Part shown: in pieces, positions 8,597-17,984 of the stretch | Layout of the letters: every line of letters begins with the position of its first letter | Position numbering within the stretch: the stretch's first letter is position 1 | From: JAKANT01 sp035502095 | GTDB lineage: Bacteria; Pseudomonadota; Gammaproteobacteria; Burkholderiales; Burkholderiaceae_F | Direction: 5' to 3' | Length of the DNA stretch: 64,000 bases | NCBI GenBank assembly: GCA_035502095.1 | Contig: DATJUX010000026.1 | Location: forward strand, 186,001 to 250,000 | Translations under genes and position numbers: made by a program | Notes under the pieces: model-generated | The model's database searches: none | What the model saw: only the letters and a program-made list of their open reading frames with translations | Told to the model about the DNA's origin: nothing

Positions 8597-10621
8597 GTGG
8601 CCGTTGCCAGCGCGCTCGCCGCCGGCGTGCTGGCCGGTTGGGTGCAGTTGGAGTCGATGCGCCAGGCCGCGCGTACGACCGATCGCGTCGAACGAACGCT
8701 GCTGGTCCGGCTTGCCGCCGAGCGCCTGCGCGCCGCGGTGCGCACCGCGCAAGCCGATGCGGTCAGCTACCTGCTGGCCGGCACCGAGACCTACCTCGCG
8801 CGCGTCAACGACGCACGGCTGGAAGGGCGGCGCCAGTTGCACAGTCTGACGGAGTTCGGCAGGGACGATCCCGCTTTGCAGTCCGCGCTCGCGAGCCTGA
8901 GTCCGGCGGTCGCCGACGCATTCGATACCCTTGCCCAAGCCGTGCGCGCGCCTGCCGAGCGACGTGCCGGCGAGGCGGTGCGGCTCGCCGGCCCGGGGCC
9001 GATGCGTCTGGCGGTCGACCAGGCGTTGCGCGCGCTCGCCGATTTCGACACCGAGCTCATGCGCCGCGTGGAGCGCGAGCAACTGGCGAAGCGCAACGAA
9101 CGCTGGCGCGCGCTGACTCTGGTGGTGGGCGCCAACGCCCTGCTGTTCGGTCTGCTGGCGGCGATTCTTTTCATCCTGACGCGCGGCCCGGTCCGGCGCC
9201 GTCTCGCCGCGAGCGAGCAGCGCTACCACGTCCTGTTCAATCAGGCGCCGCTGCCGATGTGGGTGTACGACCCGACGACGCTGACGTTGCTCGACGTCAA
9301 CGACGCGGCGCTGCGCCGCTACGGCTACTCGCGCGAGGAGTTCCTGCAGCTCGCGTTGCGCGACCTGCGGCCTGCCGAGGAAGTGCCGGCGCTGGAGGCG
9401 GCATTGCGCGACCTGCCGCCGCAACGGTACGGCCTCGAGTGGCACCACAAGACGCGCGCGGGCGAGATCCTCGACGTGCGGATCTTCGCCGCCGACACCG
9501 ACTTCGACGGCCGGCGCGCACGCCTCGTGCTGGCCGAAGACATCACGGCGTACCGCGCCGTCGAAGCGGAGACGCATCGCCTGCGCGAACAGCTGGCGCT
9601 CACGCTGGACGGCATGTACGAAGCCGTGTGCCTGTTCTCGCGCGACGGCCGGTTCCTGTTCGTCAACGAACGCGCACATCGGCTGGCCACGGTGCGGCGG
9701 CCGGTGCAGATCGGCATGAAGATCGAGGAGAACTTCCCCGAGTTCATCGGCACCCCGCCGCTGCAGGCGCTCTATCGTGCCGCCGACACCGGACAGGCGC
9801 AGCGGGTCGAGGAATTCGCGTTCGAAACCGGCGTCTGGGTGGAATTCCGCTTTTATCCGCACGGCGACACCGTGCTGGTATTCGTCACCAACATCACCAA
9901 ACGCAAGATCGCCGAGGGTCTGTTGCGCGAGCGCGAGGCGGACCTGGTGCACCTTTCGCACCTGCTGCTGCGCGCGCAGGAGGAGGAGCGGCGCCGGATC
10001 GCGCGCGAGATGCACGACCAGCTGGGACAGGAACTGATCGCGCTGAAGATGAACCTGCAGACCGCGCGTGCCGACTCGCCGGCCGGGCAACGGCGGCTGA
10101 ACGACTCGACCACGATCGTCGAGCAGCTGATCGAACAGGCGCGCGACCTTTCGCTCGATCTGCATCCGTCGATCCTCGACGACGTCGGCCTCGCCGCCGC
10201 GCTCGAGTGGCTGAGCGCGCGCCAGTCGGAGCGCAGCGGCGTGCCGATCGAGGTGCGCGGCGAGCGGCCCCTGCCGCGCCTGACGCGGGAAACCGAGGCG
10301 GCGCTGTTTCGCATCGTGCAGGAGGCGATCTCCAATGCACTCAAGCACGCGCACGCGCGCAGCGTGACCGTTACGCTGCGCCATGATCCGACCCAGCTCG
10401 AGATTTCGGTGCAGGACGACGGCTGCGGTTTCGAGCCCGAGCTCGCGCAGCGGCGCGACCGCGACTCGCTCGGGCTCATCAGCATGCGCGAGCGCGCCGA
10501 CCTGATCGGTGCGGCGCTCGACGTGCGCTCGAGCCCGGGCGCGGGGACCTGGATCGTGGTCCGCCTCGGGCTGCCGCAGCGGGAGCTTGCGACGAGCGCC
10601 CAGGGAGGCGCCGTTGGCTGA
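8597..10621 (+). CDS. NarX-type sensor histidine kinase with PAS domains
   Basis: 674 residues. An N-terminal helix (VAVASALAAGVLAG) and a second near residues 170-195 (LTLVVGANALLFGLLAAILF) flank a helical periplasmic domain of CHASE3-like appearance. Two PAS domains follow at about 205-325 and 325-440. HisKA_3 carries its phospho-acceptor His473 in REMHDQLGQEL, and HATPase has the N-box EAISNALKHAHA and glycine motifs DDGCGF and GLISMRERA. HisKA_3 kinases pair with NarL/FixJ regulators, and exactly such a gene overlaps the 3' end. The start GTG is the first possible start after the in-frame stop at 8441, but it sits right at the first helix, so a non-standard earlier start is conceivable. 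The 217 bp before it show no clear gene. Confidence 0.92.
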   Translation: MAVASALAAGVLAGWVQLESMRQAARTTDRVERTLLVRLAAERLRAAVRTAQADAVSYLLAGTETYLARVNDARLEGRRQLHSLTEFGRDDPALQSALASLSPAVADAFDTLAQAVRAPAERRAGEAVRLAGPGPMRLAVDQALRALADFDTELMRRVEREQLAKRNERWRALTLVVGANALLFGLLAAILFILTRGPVRRRLAASEQRYHVLFNQAPLPMWVYDPTTLTLLDVNDAALRRYGYSREEFLQLALRDLRPAEEVPALEAALRDLPPQRYGLEWHHKTRAGEILDVRIFAADTDFDGRRARLVLAEDITAYRAVEAETHRLREQLALTLDGMYEAVCLFSRDGRFLFVNERAHRLATVRRPVQIGMKIEENFPEFIGTPPLQALYRAADTGQAQRVEEFAFETGVWVEFRFYPHGDTVLVFVTNITKRKIAEGLLREREADLVHLSHLLLRAQEEERRRIAREMHDQLGQELIALKMNLQTARADSPAGQRRLNDSTTIVEQLIEQARDLSLDLHPSILDDVGLAAALEWLSARQSERSGVPIEVRGERPLPRLTRETEAALFRIVQEAISNALKHAHARSVTVTLRHDPTQLEISVQDDGCGFEPELAQRRDRDSLGLISMRERADLIGAALDVRSSPGAGTWIVVRLGLPQRELATSAQGGAVG

Positions 10622-11276
10622 GCGCAAGCGCGTCCTGCTGGCCGACGATCACCAGCTCGTGCGCGCCGGGCTGCGGGTGCTGATCGATGCGCTGCCCGAC
10701 TTCGCGGTGGTGGCCGAGGTCGGCGACGGCATCGACGCCGTCGAGCAGGCGCGCAGGCTGCAGCCGGAGCTCGCGCTGCTCGACATCTCGATGCCGCGCA
10801 TGAGCGGGCTCGAAGCCGCGACCGCCATGCGCATCGCGAGTCCCGGCACGCGCGTGATCGTCCTGTCGATGCATGCGAGCGAGCAGCACTTCGCCGCAGC
10901 GCTCAAGGCCGGCGCGACCGGATACGTGATCAAGGACGCCGCCGTCAACGAACTTGCCGAGGCGCTGCGTGCCGTCGCCGCCGGCGACCACTACGTCAGC
11001 CCGCGCATCTCGGGCGCGGTCATGCAGAGTCTGGCGCGCAACCTGCGCGGCGAGGAGGTCGGAGCCGCCGGCGCGGCGCTTTCGCCGCGCCAGCGGCAGG
11101 TATTGCAGCTGATCGCGGAGGGCCGCAACACGCGCGAGATTGCCGAGCAGCTGCATGTCAGCGTCAAGACCGTCGAGACGCACCGCGCCGAACTGATGCG
11201 GCGGCTGGACATCCACGACGTCGCCGGGCTGACGCGCTATGCGATTCGCGCAGGGCTCGTCTCGCCGGATCGATAG
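10614..11276 (+). CDS. NarL/FixJ family response regulator
   Basis: 220 residues: a receiver domain (acidic pair ADDH, phospho-acceptor Asp57 in LLDISMP, conserved Lys in VIKDAA) followed by a LuxR-type helix-turn-helix (LSPRQRQVLQLIAEG, then TREIAEQLHVSVKTVETHR). The start is taken as TTG at 10614 because GGAGG lies five bases before it and the coding sequence resembles family N-termini from there. Longer in-frame starts would run deep into the kinase gene. It overlaps the kinase stop by 8 bp, so kinase and regulator are co-translated cognate partners. It should bind DNA as a phosphorylated dimer and regulate unknown targets. Confidence 0.95.
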   Translation: MAERKRVLLADDHQLVRAGLRVLIDALPDFAVVAEVGDGIDAVEQARRLQPELALLDISMPRMSGLEAATAMRIASPGTRVIVLSMHASEQHFAAALKAGATGYVIKDAAVNELAEALRAVAAGDHYVSPRISGAVMQSLARNLRGEEVGAAGAALSPRQRQVLQLIAEGRNTREIAEQLHVSVKTVETHRAELMRRLDIHDVAGLTRYAIRAGLVSPDR

Positions 11277-11514
11277 CGATTGACAGCGCCCTGAACCTGG
11301 ATTGGGGTTCCCCCATCGCGACTCGGGCCAAGACCTGAGGGGAAAAAACGGCTGGCACCCGATTCAACCCGGACTGGCTTCTCGTTAAGGTGCGCGCCGT
11401 TCGAGCACCGCGCGCCCCTGACCGCAGTACGGCCGCGCTGCCCTCCCAAGGATTCGTAGTGAGCAGCTTGATCCGCGACGCCGGCCGAAAGGCTGGCGCG
11501 CGCAGGCATTTGCC

Positions 11515-14133
11515 ATGGCGCTGACGGCGCGCCGCATACGCCTGTTGTGTGCGGGCGGTGCCGTCGCACTTGGCGCGCTGGCGTGCCTGCTCGCGCTCGG
11601 CGTGTCGCGCCTGCACGGTGACGAGCTTGCCGCGAGCCGCGCGCGCTCGCAGGATGCCGCGCGCGGCGCCGAGCGGATGACGGCCGGCGTGCTCGACAAG
11701 GTCGACCTGACCCTGCTGGAACTGGCGCAGCGGTATCGCGAAGCCCCGCCCCGGACCCCTGCGGCGCACGCCGCCTTGCAGGCGCGCCTGACCGAACGGC
11801 ACGCGATGCTCGACCTGCCGTTGTCGCTGTCGATCTTCGACGCCCAGGGCGATCAGCGCATGGATGCCGGCGGCGAACCGAAACCGGTCAGCATCGCCGA
11901 CCGCGAGTACTTCGACGCGCACCGCCGCAACAGCGCGGGCGGCTTGTCGATCGACGGCCCGCTGCCCGCGCGCCGCAACGGCAAGCCACTCCTGATCCTG
12001 TCGCGCCGGCTCGAGGGACCGCAGGGACAGTTCGAAGGTGTCGTCGTAGCCTGCCTGCCGCTCGAGATCTTCGAACGCGGCTTTGCCGACGCGTGGGTCG
12101 GGCTGCACGGCGCGATGGTGCTGGTGCGGATGGACTCCACCGTCGTCGTGCGCGTACCGGGTCCGCCCGGGATCGCCGGGCGGCGGCTGTACGACGCGGA
12201 CGCGTTCGCGCGTTTTGTCGCCCAGGATCGCAGCGGGACGATGGAGACAGCGTCGCCCGTCGACGGCCGCATGAAGATCCTGAGTTTCGAGCGCGTTCAC
12301 GGGTACCCGCTGGTCGTCACCGCCGTGGTCGATCGCGACGAGGCGCTGGCCGCGTGGACGCGAGCGACCTGGCTCGCGGGTGGTGCCGCCGTCGCGGCGC
12401 TGGCCGGCAGCCTTGCGCTGCTGGGCATGTTCGGGTGGCGGGTCGGCCGTGACGAGCGCGAGGCGGCGGCGTTGCGCGATCGTGCGTCCGAACTCGAACG
12501 CAGCGTCGCTGCCGGATCGAGCGCGCTGAACACCGCGCGCACGCAGGCGGACACGATCAGAAGCGCGCATCGGCGCCTGCTGGCGAGTCTCGGCCACGCG
12601 CTGCGGGTGCCGTTGTCGAGCATCCGCGGCACCAGCGGCGTGCTCGCGCATACGTCGCTCGATGCGCGCCAGCGCGCCTGCGTGCAGACCATCGACGCAT
12701 CGGCCCAGTCGCTCGCGGTGCTCGCCGACGACCTGCTGGATCTGGCGCGCTGCGAAGCGGGCACCCTGCAGCCGGAGGTGGCGCCGGTCGCCTTGTGGTG
12801 GCTGGTCGACGATCTGCTGCAGGAGTTCGAGCCGAAGGCGGCCGCCAAGGGTCTGTTCCTCGCCAGCGACATCGATCCGGATCTCCCGCCAGCCGCGCGG
12901 ACCGATCCGATGCGATTGCGCCAGGTGCTCGCGAAGCTGCTCGACAACGCGATCCGCTTCACGCCGCGTGGCACGGTGCTGTTCAGCGTGCGCGCGACCG
13001 CGGCCGCCGAGGGACAGGTGGGCCTGCGCGTCGAAGTGCAGGACAGCGGCGCAGGGTTCGGCGAAGCCAAACAAAGCGAACTCTTCGATGGCCTGGAACG
13101 CGACGACGCTGCACTTCCGCGCCAGGGCAACGGCGCCGCGAGCCTGAGCCTCGCCTTGTGCCGGCGCCTGGTCGAACTCCTCGGCGGGCGGATCGGGGTG
13201 TCGAGCCGGGTCGGCGCCGGCGCCACGTTCTGGATCGAGATCGCACTGCCCGCGGCGCAGCTGCGCGACTGCGCGTCCCACGCCGCGCTTGCCCCGCTGA
13301 CCGCGCGGTGCGTGTTGCTGCTTTCGGGCACCGGCGCACGCGCCGCCCGCCTGCAACGCTGGCTGCATGCGGCGGGAACGCACGTCTCGACCGTCACCGC
13401 CGGTAGCGCGTTGTTCGAAGCGCTCGACCCGACCGGCGCCGGGCCCTACGACATCGTGGTCGTCGACGAGGGCGAGGTCACGGCCGACGGGGTGCAGCTG
13501 GCGAGCAACCTCCTGCAGCGCACCGCCGGCGATACGCGATGCTGCGTGCTGTGGCTCGCGGGCGAGCACGACGAAGGCGCCAGCGAGCTGCCGGCGCGCT
13601 GGCTGAGGCGTCCTGCGCGCATCCAGCGTGACGAGTTCCACCAGGCACTACGCCTGCTGATCGCACGCCGGGAAGTCCAGGCCGGCGTCGCGCCTGACGA
13701 CCGCGCGGCAGGGCGCGCGGCCGACACACCGCTGCGCATCCTGTTCGCGGAAGACAATGCGATCAACACGACGTTCACCGTCGCCTTGTTGCGCATGTAC
13801 GGCTACGAGGTCGAACACGCGGAAAACGGCCGCGCGGCGCTGGCGCTCGCGCGCGAGCGGGCGTACGGCATCTTCCTGTTCGACATGCACATGCCGGGAC
13901 TGGACGGCGCCGAGACGCTCGCCGAGATCCGCAAGGACGAGCAGGCGCACGGGCTGAACCGCCGCACGCCCGCGATCGTCGTCACTGCCGATGCGATGAT
14001 GGGCGCGCGCGCACGCCTGCTCGCGGCCGGCTTCGACGACTACCTTTCTAAGCCGTTTCGCGCGGAAGAACTCAAGACCATGATCGACCGCTGGACCCAC
14101 GGGCGGTCGACCTCGGCGCCCGCGGCCTGCTGA
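11515..14133 (+). CDS. Membrane hybrid histidine kinase with degenerate H-box and two receiver modules
   Basis: 872 residues. A signal-anchor helix (residues 10-30) and another near 285-310 enclose a periplasmic double-Cache-like sensor of about 250 residues (RDAARGAERMTAGVLDKVDL onward). A coiled coil leads to HisKA, where the usual SHELRTPL is replaced by GHALRVPL: His361 is kept but the adjacent acidic residue is Ala. HATPase keeps the N-box (LLDNAIRFTPRG). A first receiver-like domain (about 600-700) lacks the acidic pair but keeps an Asp in VVVDEG. A second receiver (about 740-865) is complete, with AEDN, Asp790 in LFDMHMP and SKPF. It lies 238 bp after the NarL-type regulator and may feed the same or another circuit. 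The ligand is unknown. Confidence 0.9.
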   Translation: MALTARRIRLLCAGGAVALGALACLLALGVSRLHGDELAASRARSQDAARGAERMTAGVLDKVDLTLLELAQRYREAPPRTPAAHAALQARLTERHAMLDLPLSLSIFDAQGDQRMDAGGEPKPVSIADREYFDAHRRNSAGGLSIDGPLPARRNGKPLLILSRRLEGPQGQFEGVVVACLPLEIFERGFADAWVGLHGAMVLVRMDSTVVVRVPGPPGIAGRRLYDADAFARFVAQDRSGTMETASPVDGRMKILSFERVHGYPLVVTAVVDRDEALAAWTRATWLAGGAAVAALAGSLALLGMFGWRVGRDEREAAALRDRASELERSVAAGSSALNTARTQADTIRSAHRRLLASLGHALRVPLSSIRGTSGVLAHTSLDARQRACVQTIDASAQSLAVLADDLLDLARCEAGTLQPEVAPVALWWLVDDLLQEFEPKAAAKGLFLASDIDPDLPPAARTDPMRLRQVLAKLLDNAIRFTPRGTVLFSVRATAAAEGQVGLRVEVQDSGAGFGEAKQSELFDGLERDDAALPRQGNGAASLSLALCRRLVELLGGRIGVSSRVGAGATFWIEIALPAAQLRDCASHAALAPLTARCVLLLSGTGARAARLQRWLHAAGTHVSTVTAGSALFEALDPTGAGPYDIVVVDEGEVTADGVQLASNLLQRTAGDTRCCVLWLAGEHDEGASELPARWLRRPARIQRDEFHQALRLLIARREVQAGVAPDDRAAGRAADTPLRILFAEDNAINTTFTVALLRMYGYEVEHAENGRAALALARERAYGIFLFDMHMPGLDGAETLAEIRKDEQAHGLNRRTPAIVVTADAMMGARARLLAAGFDDYLSKPFRAEELKTMIDRWTHGRSTSAPAAC

Positions 14134-14149
14134 GCACGGTCCGCGGGCG

Positions 14150-15061
14150 TCAGGGCGAGACTTTCGACCAGCCGGGCCCGGGGTCGAAGGACCTGATCGC
14201 CGCCGCCTTGGCAGCGGTCCCCGGACCGAGATCCTGCTCGTAGACCTGCTCGTCGTGGCTGACGATGAACGTCTTGATGCCCGTTTCCTGGTAACGGGCC
14301 GGCCATGCGATCACCGCGAAGCCGCCGAACAGCTTTCCCCCGACGACATAGCTGTAGGCGCCGCCCGGCGCATGCGAACCCTGCGCGACGAGCAGCTTGT
14401 AGAAGTATCCGTTGTAGCCGTCCGGCGAAGCGAGGCGCCCGGCCGCGACGAAGGCCGGACCGAGCGGGCTCGGCGGCTCGCCGGACTGGGTCGGCCAGTA
14501 CAGGCCGTCGCGCTTGCCGGGTGAACTCGTCAGCCGGGACGCGTAGGCGAGCACACCCTTGCCATCGCGGTTCATCTGCGCGTACTCGGCCTGGGCATCG
14601 CAGATCGCCAGCATGGTCTGGATCGCCGCCAGTTCGTTCTTGCCGATGCGGCGCACGCGCATTTCCTCGGCGCCTGCAGGCGGATCGAACTGCCAGCCCT
14701 TGGCCGTCTTGACGATGGGAATGGGCAGGGTCCAGCCATCGTCGCCCACCGCGATCTCGGCATGCGTGTCGTCGACGGTCTTGATCGAGTGAGCGCGGGC
14801 CCATGAGGAGAGGAAGCGAAGGCGGCTTTCTTCGGGCACGGGCGGGATGAAGTCGCGGAAGTCGGCGCCCAACACCGACTTCAGGCCCTCATCGTTGTTG
14901 GTCGCCACCGCCTCGCCAAAGGCCGTCATCGCCGCGTCGGGCGACTCGAACACCTTTTGCGCGCGCGCGGCCGGCGCCCCGAAACCGAGCGCAGCGCACG
15001 CCGCGACCGACAGCACGAACCTGGCGCAGGGCAACGCGGCAAAGAACAACGGTGCTTTCAT
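14150..15061 (-). CDS. DUF2950 family secreted protein
   Basis: 303 residues with a signal peptide (cleavage near APAARAQ). The mature part begins KVFESPDAAMTAFGEAVATN and includes the family blocks RDGLYWPTQSGEPPSPLGP, GYNGYFYKLLVAQG and SHDEQVYEQDLGP, which identify DUF2950. No enzymatic residues are evident and the function is unknown. The ATG at 15061 follows AGGAGAGG, which overlaps the TAG stop of the preceding DUF3300 gene; 13 bp separate the two coding regions. DUF3300 and DUF2950 genes are commonly neighbours, which suggests joint work in the cell envelope. Confidence 0.88.
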   Translation of the reverse strand: MKAPLFFAALPCARFVLSVAACAALGFGAPAARAQKVFESPDAAMTAFGEAVATNNDEGLKSVLGADFRDFIPPVPEESRLRFLSSWARAHSIKTVDDTHAEIAVGDDGWTLPIPIVKTAKGWQFDPPAGAEEMRVRRIGKNELAAIQTMLAICDAQAEYAQMNRDGKGVLAYASRLTSSPGKRDGLYWPTQSGEPPSPLGPAFVAAGRLASPDGYNGYFYKLLVAQGSHAPGGAYSYVVGGKLFGGFAVIAWPARYQETGIKTFIVSHDEQVYEQDLGPGTAAKAAAIRSFDPGPGWSKVSP

Positions 15062-15074
15062 GCTCGCCTCTCCT

Positions 15075-16298
15075 CTAGCGCCGGCCGCCCCCGCGCCCGC
15101 CGCCGCCGCGCGCGCCGCCCCCGCTCGGTCGATTGAAATTCGAGGCGCCGGCGCTGGCCCGGCCGCGATCGACATCACGTTGCGCGGCGCTGCCGCCCCC
15201 CACGCCCTGGAACGCCCTGTCGCGTGAAGCGCTGCCGCCTGTGCCGCGATCGAGACTCGAACGATCGGCAGCCTGCGGACGATTGGCGAGGTTGCCGCGA
15301 TCGCCGGCACCCCCTGCGGCCGGACGCTCACCGAGGCCGCCGCGATTCGCGGTGGCCGGGCTGCGGCCACGAAAGTCGTTGCGCGTGCTGGCACCGGTTC
15401 CGCGGCCGAATTTTTCGCGCGTCGCGTTGTCGCGGTAGGCCACGCCCTTGCGGTGGCCGGCGTCGTGCTCCCACCTGCCGCCCGCGCCGACCTTGTTGCG
15501 ATCGAAGTTGCGATCGATGTTGACGGCCTTGTTGACGTTGATGTTCACGTTGCCGCCACCGCCCCAGGTGATGCCGCCGATGATCGCGGCCCCGACCGCG
15601 AAGCCGATTCCCCACGCGATGCCGGCGCCGAACGCATAGCCCGGGTAGTAGGCCGGATACGGCGGCCAGTAATAGGGCGGGTAGTACGGATACGCCCAGC
15701 CGCCATAGACGATGGTCGGGTCGTAGGCCGGCACGTAGATCACTTCCGGATTCGCCGGCTCGATCTTCACGATCGTCTGCGTGGTGGTCGTCGCCGGCTC
15801 GACGAGCACGGTCTGCTGCTCGTTCGACTTGAGGTGACCCGTCTCCTGCGCCTTGACGCGCAAGCGCTGGACGGCCGCGAGCACGCCCGCCTGGTCGGCG
15901 AGGAAGGCGTCGCCCAGCTTCTGCGTCCAATCGAGCTTGTCGCTCATCGGTTCGAGCACCTGCGGAAAGGCGACCAGCGATTTAACGCTCACGTCCCAGG
16001 TCTGGTCCTCGACCGCCTTGACTGCGGCATCGCCCTTGATATTCGGATTGGCCTTGACCCAGCGCGCCGCCAGCACGATCTCCAACGGATAGGTCGACGC
16101 CATCAGCGCCTGCGACAGCACGGCATCCGGATAAAGCGCGATCGGCGCGACCAGCGCCTCGAGTTCCTCGGGCTTGTACGTCGTGGCAGGGGCTTGCACG
16201 GGCTGGTCCTGCGCCCTGGCGCCCGAAGCCAGACAAAGCCCGGCCAGCAGAAGCAACGCGCATGTGGCGCGAATTACTCGCTCACCCCGAAGAGCCAC
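15075..16298 (-). CDS. DUF3300 family envelope protein with Gly/Arg-rich tail
   Basis: 407 residues. A signal peptide (ending ASGARAQ) precedes a DUF3300 domain with ELEALVAPIALYPDAVLSQ, ASTYPLEIVLAARWVK and QTWDVSVKSLVAFPQVL. A Tyr/Pro-rich stretch (YPYYPPYYWPPYPAYYPG), a glycine-rich hydrophobic segment and a basic, low-complexity C-terminus of alternating Arg, Gly, Ser and Asn follow. The GTG start at 16298 is favoured by GGAG six bases upstream. Function is unknown; the tail looks disordered and could bind nucleic acid, polysaccharide or membranes. The 288 bp before it separate it from a divergent ECF sigma gene, hinting at shared control, though I recognise no defined promoter there. Confidence 0.88.
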   Translation of the reverse strand: MALRGERVIRATCALLLLAGLCLASGARAQDQPVQAPATTYKPEELEALVAPIALYPDAVLSQALMASTYPLEIVLAARWVKANPNIKGDAAVKAVEDQTWDVSVKSLVAFPQVLEPMSDKLDWTQKLGDAFLADQAGVLAAVQRLRVKAQETGHLKSNEQQTVLVEPATTTTQTIVKIEPANPEVIYVPAYDPTIVYGGWAYPYYPPYYWPPYPAYYPGYAFGAGIAWGIGFAVGAAIIGGITWGGGGNVNINVNKAVNIDRNFDRNKVGAGGRWEHDAGHRKGVAYRDNATREKFGRGTGASTRNDFRGRSPATANRGGLGERPAAGGAGDRGNLANRPQAADRSSLDRGTGGSASRDRAFQGVGGGSAAQRDVDRGRASAGASNFNRPSGGGARGGGGRGGGRR

Positions 16299-16586
16299 GG
16301 CACACTCCGTTTATGGTCATGGCGTCGCCTCCCTGGCGACAATCGTAACCTTAAGCGCAGAGTCCTCCGCTCGCGCCGGCGCGGCTGTCGATGACCTTGG
16401 CTTGCGTCAAGTGTCAGCCACCTGCAGCGGCGCTTGCCCGGCGGTTGCACCGACTTATAGTCGCGCCGAAACCAACATGGAGGCACGCCCTGCTGCGGCG
16501 GCATCCACGCGGCCGCCTTTCCCGTATTCAGTTCACACAGACCGACAGCGTCCGCGCCGCGGTTGCCGCGCTGCGGACCTTTTCGC

Positions 16587-17216
16587 ATGCTCGACGATCA
16601 GGAAATCAAGCGACTGCTGCTGCGCGCGGCCACCCGCGACGAGGGTGCGGCGGAAGCGTTCGGTCGCCTGTATCGCCTGACGGCCTCGCTGGTCCTCGGC
16701 GTCGCGCAGCGCGTCGTCGGCCGGCGCGAAGTCGCCGAAGAGGTGTTGCACGATACGTTCGTAAAGATCTGGAATGCAGCGGGCAGCTTCGATCCGCTCG
16801 CCAACCAGCCGGTGGCGTGGATGGTGGCGATCGCGCGCAACCGCGCACTCGACCTCGTCGCCAGCGCCGATCACGCGCGCGTGGAAAGTGTCGTCGATCT
16901 GGGCGGCGAGGGCGATTCCGACGAGGTGCTCGACCGGTTCTTCGACTGGTCGGACAACGCGGCGGGGGCCGAAGAAGCCGAGGACTTGCGCCGGGCGCGC
17001 GGCTTCCTGCGGCACTGCCTCGGCGAACTGGCCGCGGTCGAGCGACAGGTGCTGGTGCTCGCGTATCACCACGGCATGAGTCACGGCGACCTGGCCGCGC
17101 ACATGGCCAGGCCGCTCGGCACGATCAAGACCTGGGTCCGGCGCGGCATGGAGAACCTGCGCCAGTGCGTCGAGCGATGCATGGATCCGCACGGCACGGT
17201 GAAGGGCCGACGATGA
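16587..17216 (+). CDS. ECF-family RNA polymerase sigma factor
   Basis: 209 residues with sigma region 2 (EVAEEVLHDTFVKIWNAA, then PVAWMVAIARNRALDLVAS) and region 4 (ELAAVERQVLVLAYHHGMSHGDLA, then PLGTIKTWVRRGMENLR). It lacks regions 1 and 3, as expected for an extracytoplasmic-function sigma. It should recruit RNA polymerase to a small stress regulon. The ATG at 16587 was chosen over an upstream TTG because homologues begin with a Met-rich start close to the first helix. Its stop overlaps the anti-sigma start as ATGA, so the two are coupled. Confidence 0.93.
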   Translation: MLDDQEIKRLLLRAATRDEGAAEAFGRLYRLTASLVLGVAQRVVGRREVAEEVLHDTFVKIWNAAGSFDPLANQPVAWMVAIARNRALDLVASADHARVESVVDLGGEGDSDEVLDRFFDWSDNAAGAEEAEDLRRARGFLRHCLGELAAVERQVLVLAYHHGMSHGDLAAHMARPLGTIKTWVRRGMENLRQCVERCMDPHGTVKGRR

Positions 17217-17899
17217 GACTTGCGCGCCAGCGCCAGCTCGATGCCCTGTGCGGCGAATACCTGGTCGGCACGCTGCACGGCCGGCCAAGGCGCCGCTTCG
17301 AACGCGCGCTGCGACAGGAGCCGCTCGTCGCGGCACGGCTCGCGTACTGGCAGCGGACCTACACCCCGCGTCCGTCGGACAAGATGCGGGTCCAGCCCGG
17401 CCCGGAGACCTGGCGCCGGCTCGAGACGGAACTCGGGCTCGTGCGGTACAAGCGGCCGTGGTGGCGCCGCGTCGGCCTCTGGCGCCTGTGGGCGACGGCG
17501 GCAACCGCCGCGCTGGTCGTCGTGATCGGCATCCAGGTGCAACGCTTCGAGGGGCCGCGCCAGCTGGTCGAGATCGCGCGCCTCGGCACCAAGGAGCAAC
17601 CGGCTGCCGTCATCGCCTCGATATCCGGCGACCGCGAGTTCCTCCAGCTGAGTGCCGCGCGTCCGATCGAAGCCGGGCCCACGCAGAGCTATGAACTCTG
17701 GTTGATCCCGAACGAAGGCGGCGCGCCGGTGTCGCTTGCAGTGCTCGGCCAGCTCGACGCGCGCTTGATCGTGCCGGCAAAGCACCGGGGGCGATTGCGC
17801 GCCGGCGCGACACTTGCGGTTTCCGTCGAGCCCGCGGGCGGCTCGCCGACCGGAGCACCGACCGGTCCAGTGATCTTGACCGGCACCGTCGAGTCCTGA
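17213..17899 (+). CDS. Anti-sigma factor with RskA-type C-terminal domain
   Basis: 228 residues. The cytosolic N-terminus (LDALCGEYLVGTLHGRPRRR) is an anti-sigma helical module without the zinc-binding His-Cys-Cys triplet. One membrane helix lies at about 91-108 (LWATAATAALVVVIGIQV). The periplasmic part matches the RskA/anti-sigma-K domain (ISGDREFLQLSAARPIEAGP, then QSYELWLIPNEGGAPVSLAVL). It should hold the upstream ECF sigma at the membrane and release it upon an envelope signal. The ATG overlaps the sigma stop codon. It is followed, 85 bp on, by a broken ferritin-like gene; intact versions of such genes often occur in this type of locus. Confidence 0.9.
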   Translation: MRLARQRQLDALCGEYLVGTLHGRPRRRFERALRQEPLVAARLAYWQRTYTPRPSDKMRVQPGPETWRRLETELGLVRYKRPWWRRVGLWRLWATAATAALVVVIGIQVQRFEGPRQLVEIARLGTKEQPAAVIASISGDREFLQLSAARPIEAGPTQSYELWLIPNEGGAPVSLAVLGQLDARLIVPAKHRGRLRAGATLAVSVEPAGGSPTGAPTGPVILTGTVES

Positions 17900-17984
17900 C
17901 CGCGCGCGCCGACATCCGGCGCGCACCTTCGCCTGTAGAGGGAGTGCGGTCGTCGCAACCTCACCTCTCGGTCGGAGGACCACC

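Noticed and set aside
8372..10627. Minus-strand frame of about 750 codons opposite the NarX-like kinase
   Set aside because: No recognisable domain; the plus strand has complete HisKA_3 and HATPase motifs.
15075..15480. Gly/Arg-rich repeats at the end of the DUF3300 gene as a possible tandem repeat or CRISPR-like array
   Set aside because: No constant unit and spacer pattern; it is low-complexity coding sequence.
17902..17932. GCGCGCC/GGCGCGC inverted repeat after the first anti-sigma gene as a terminator
   Set aside because: No T-run follows, and such short GC palindromes are expected by chance here.
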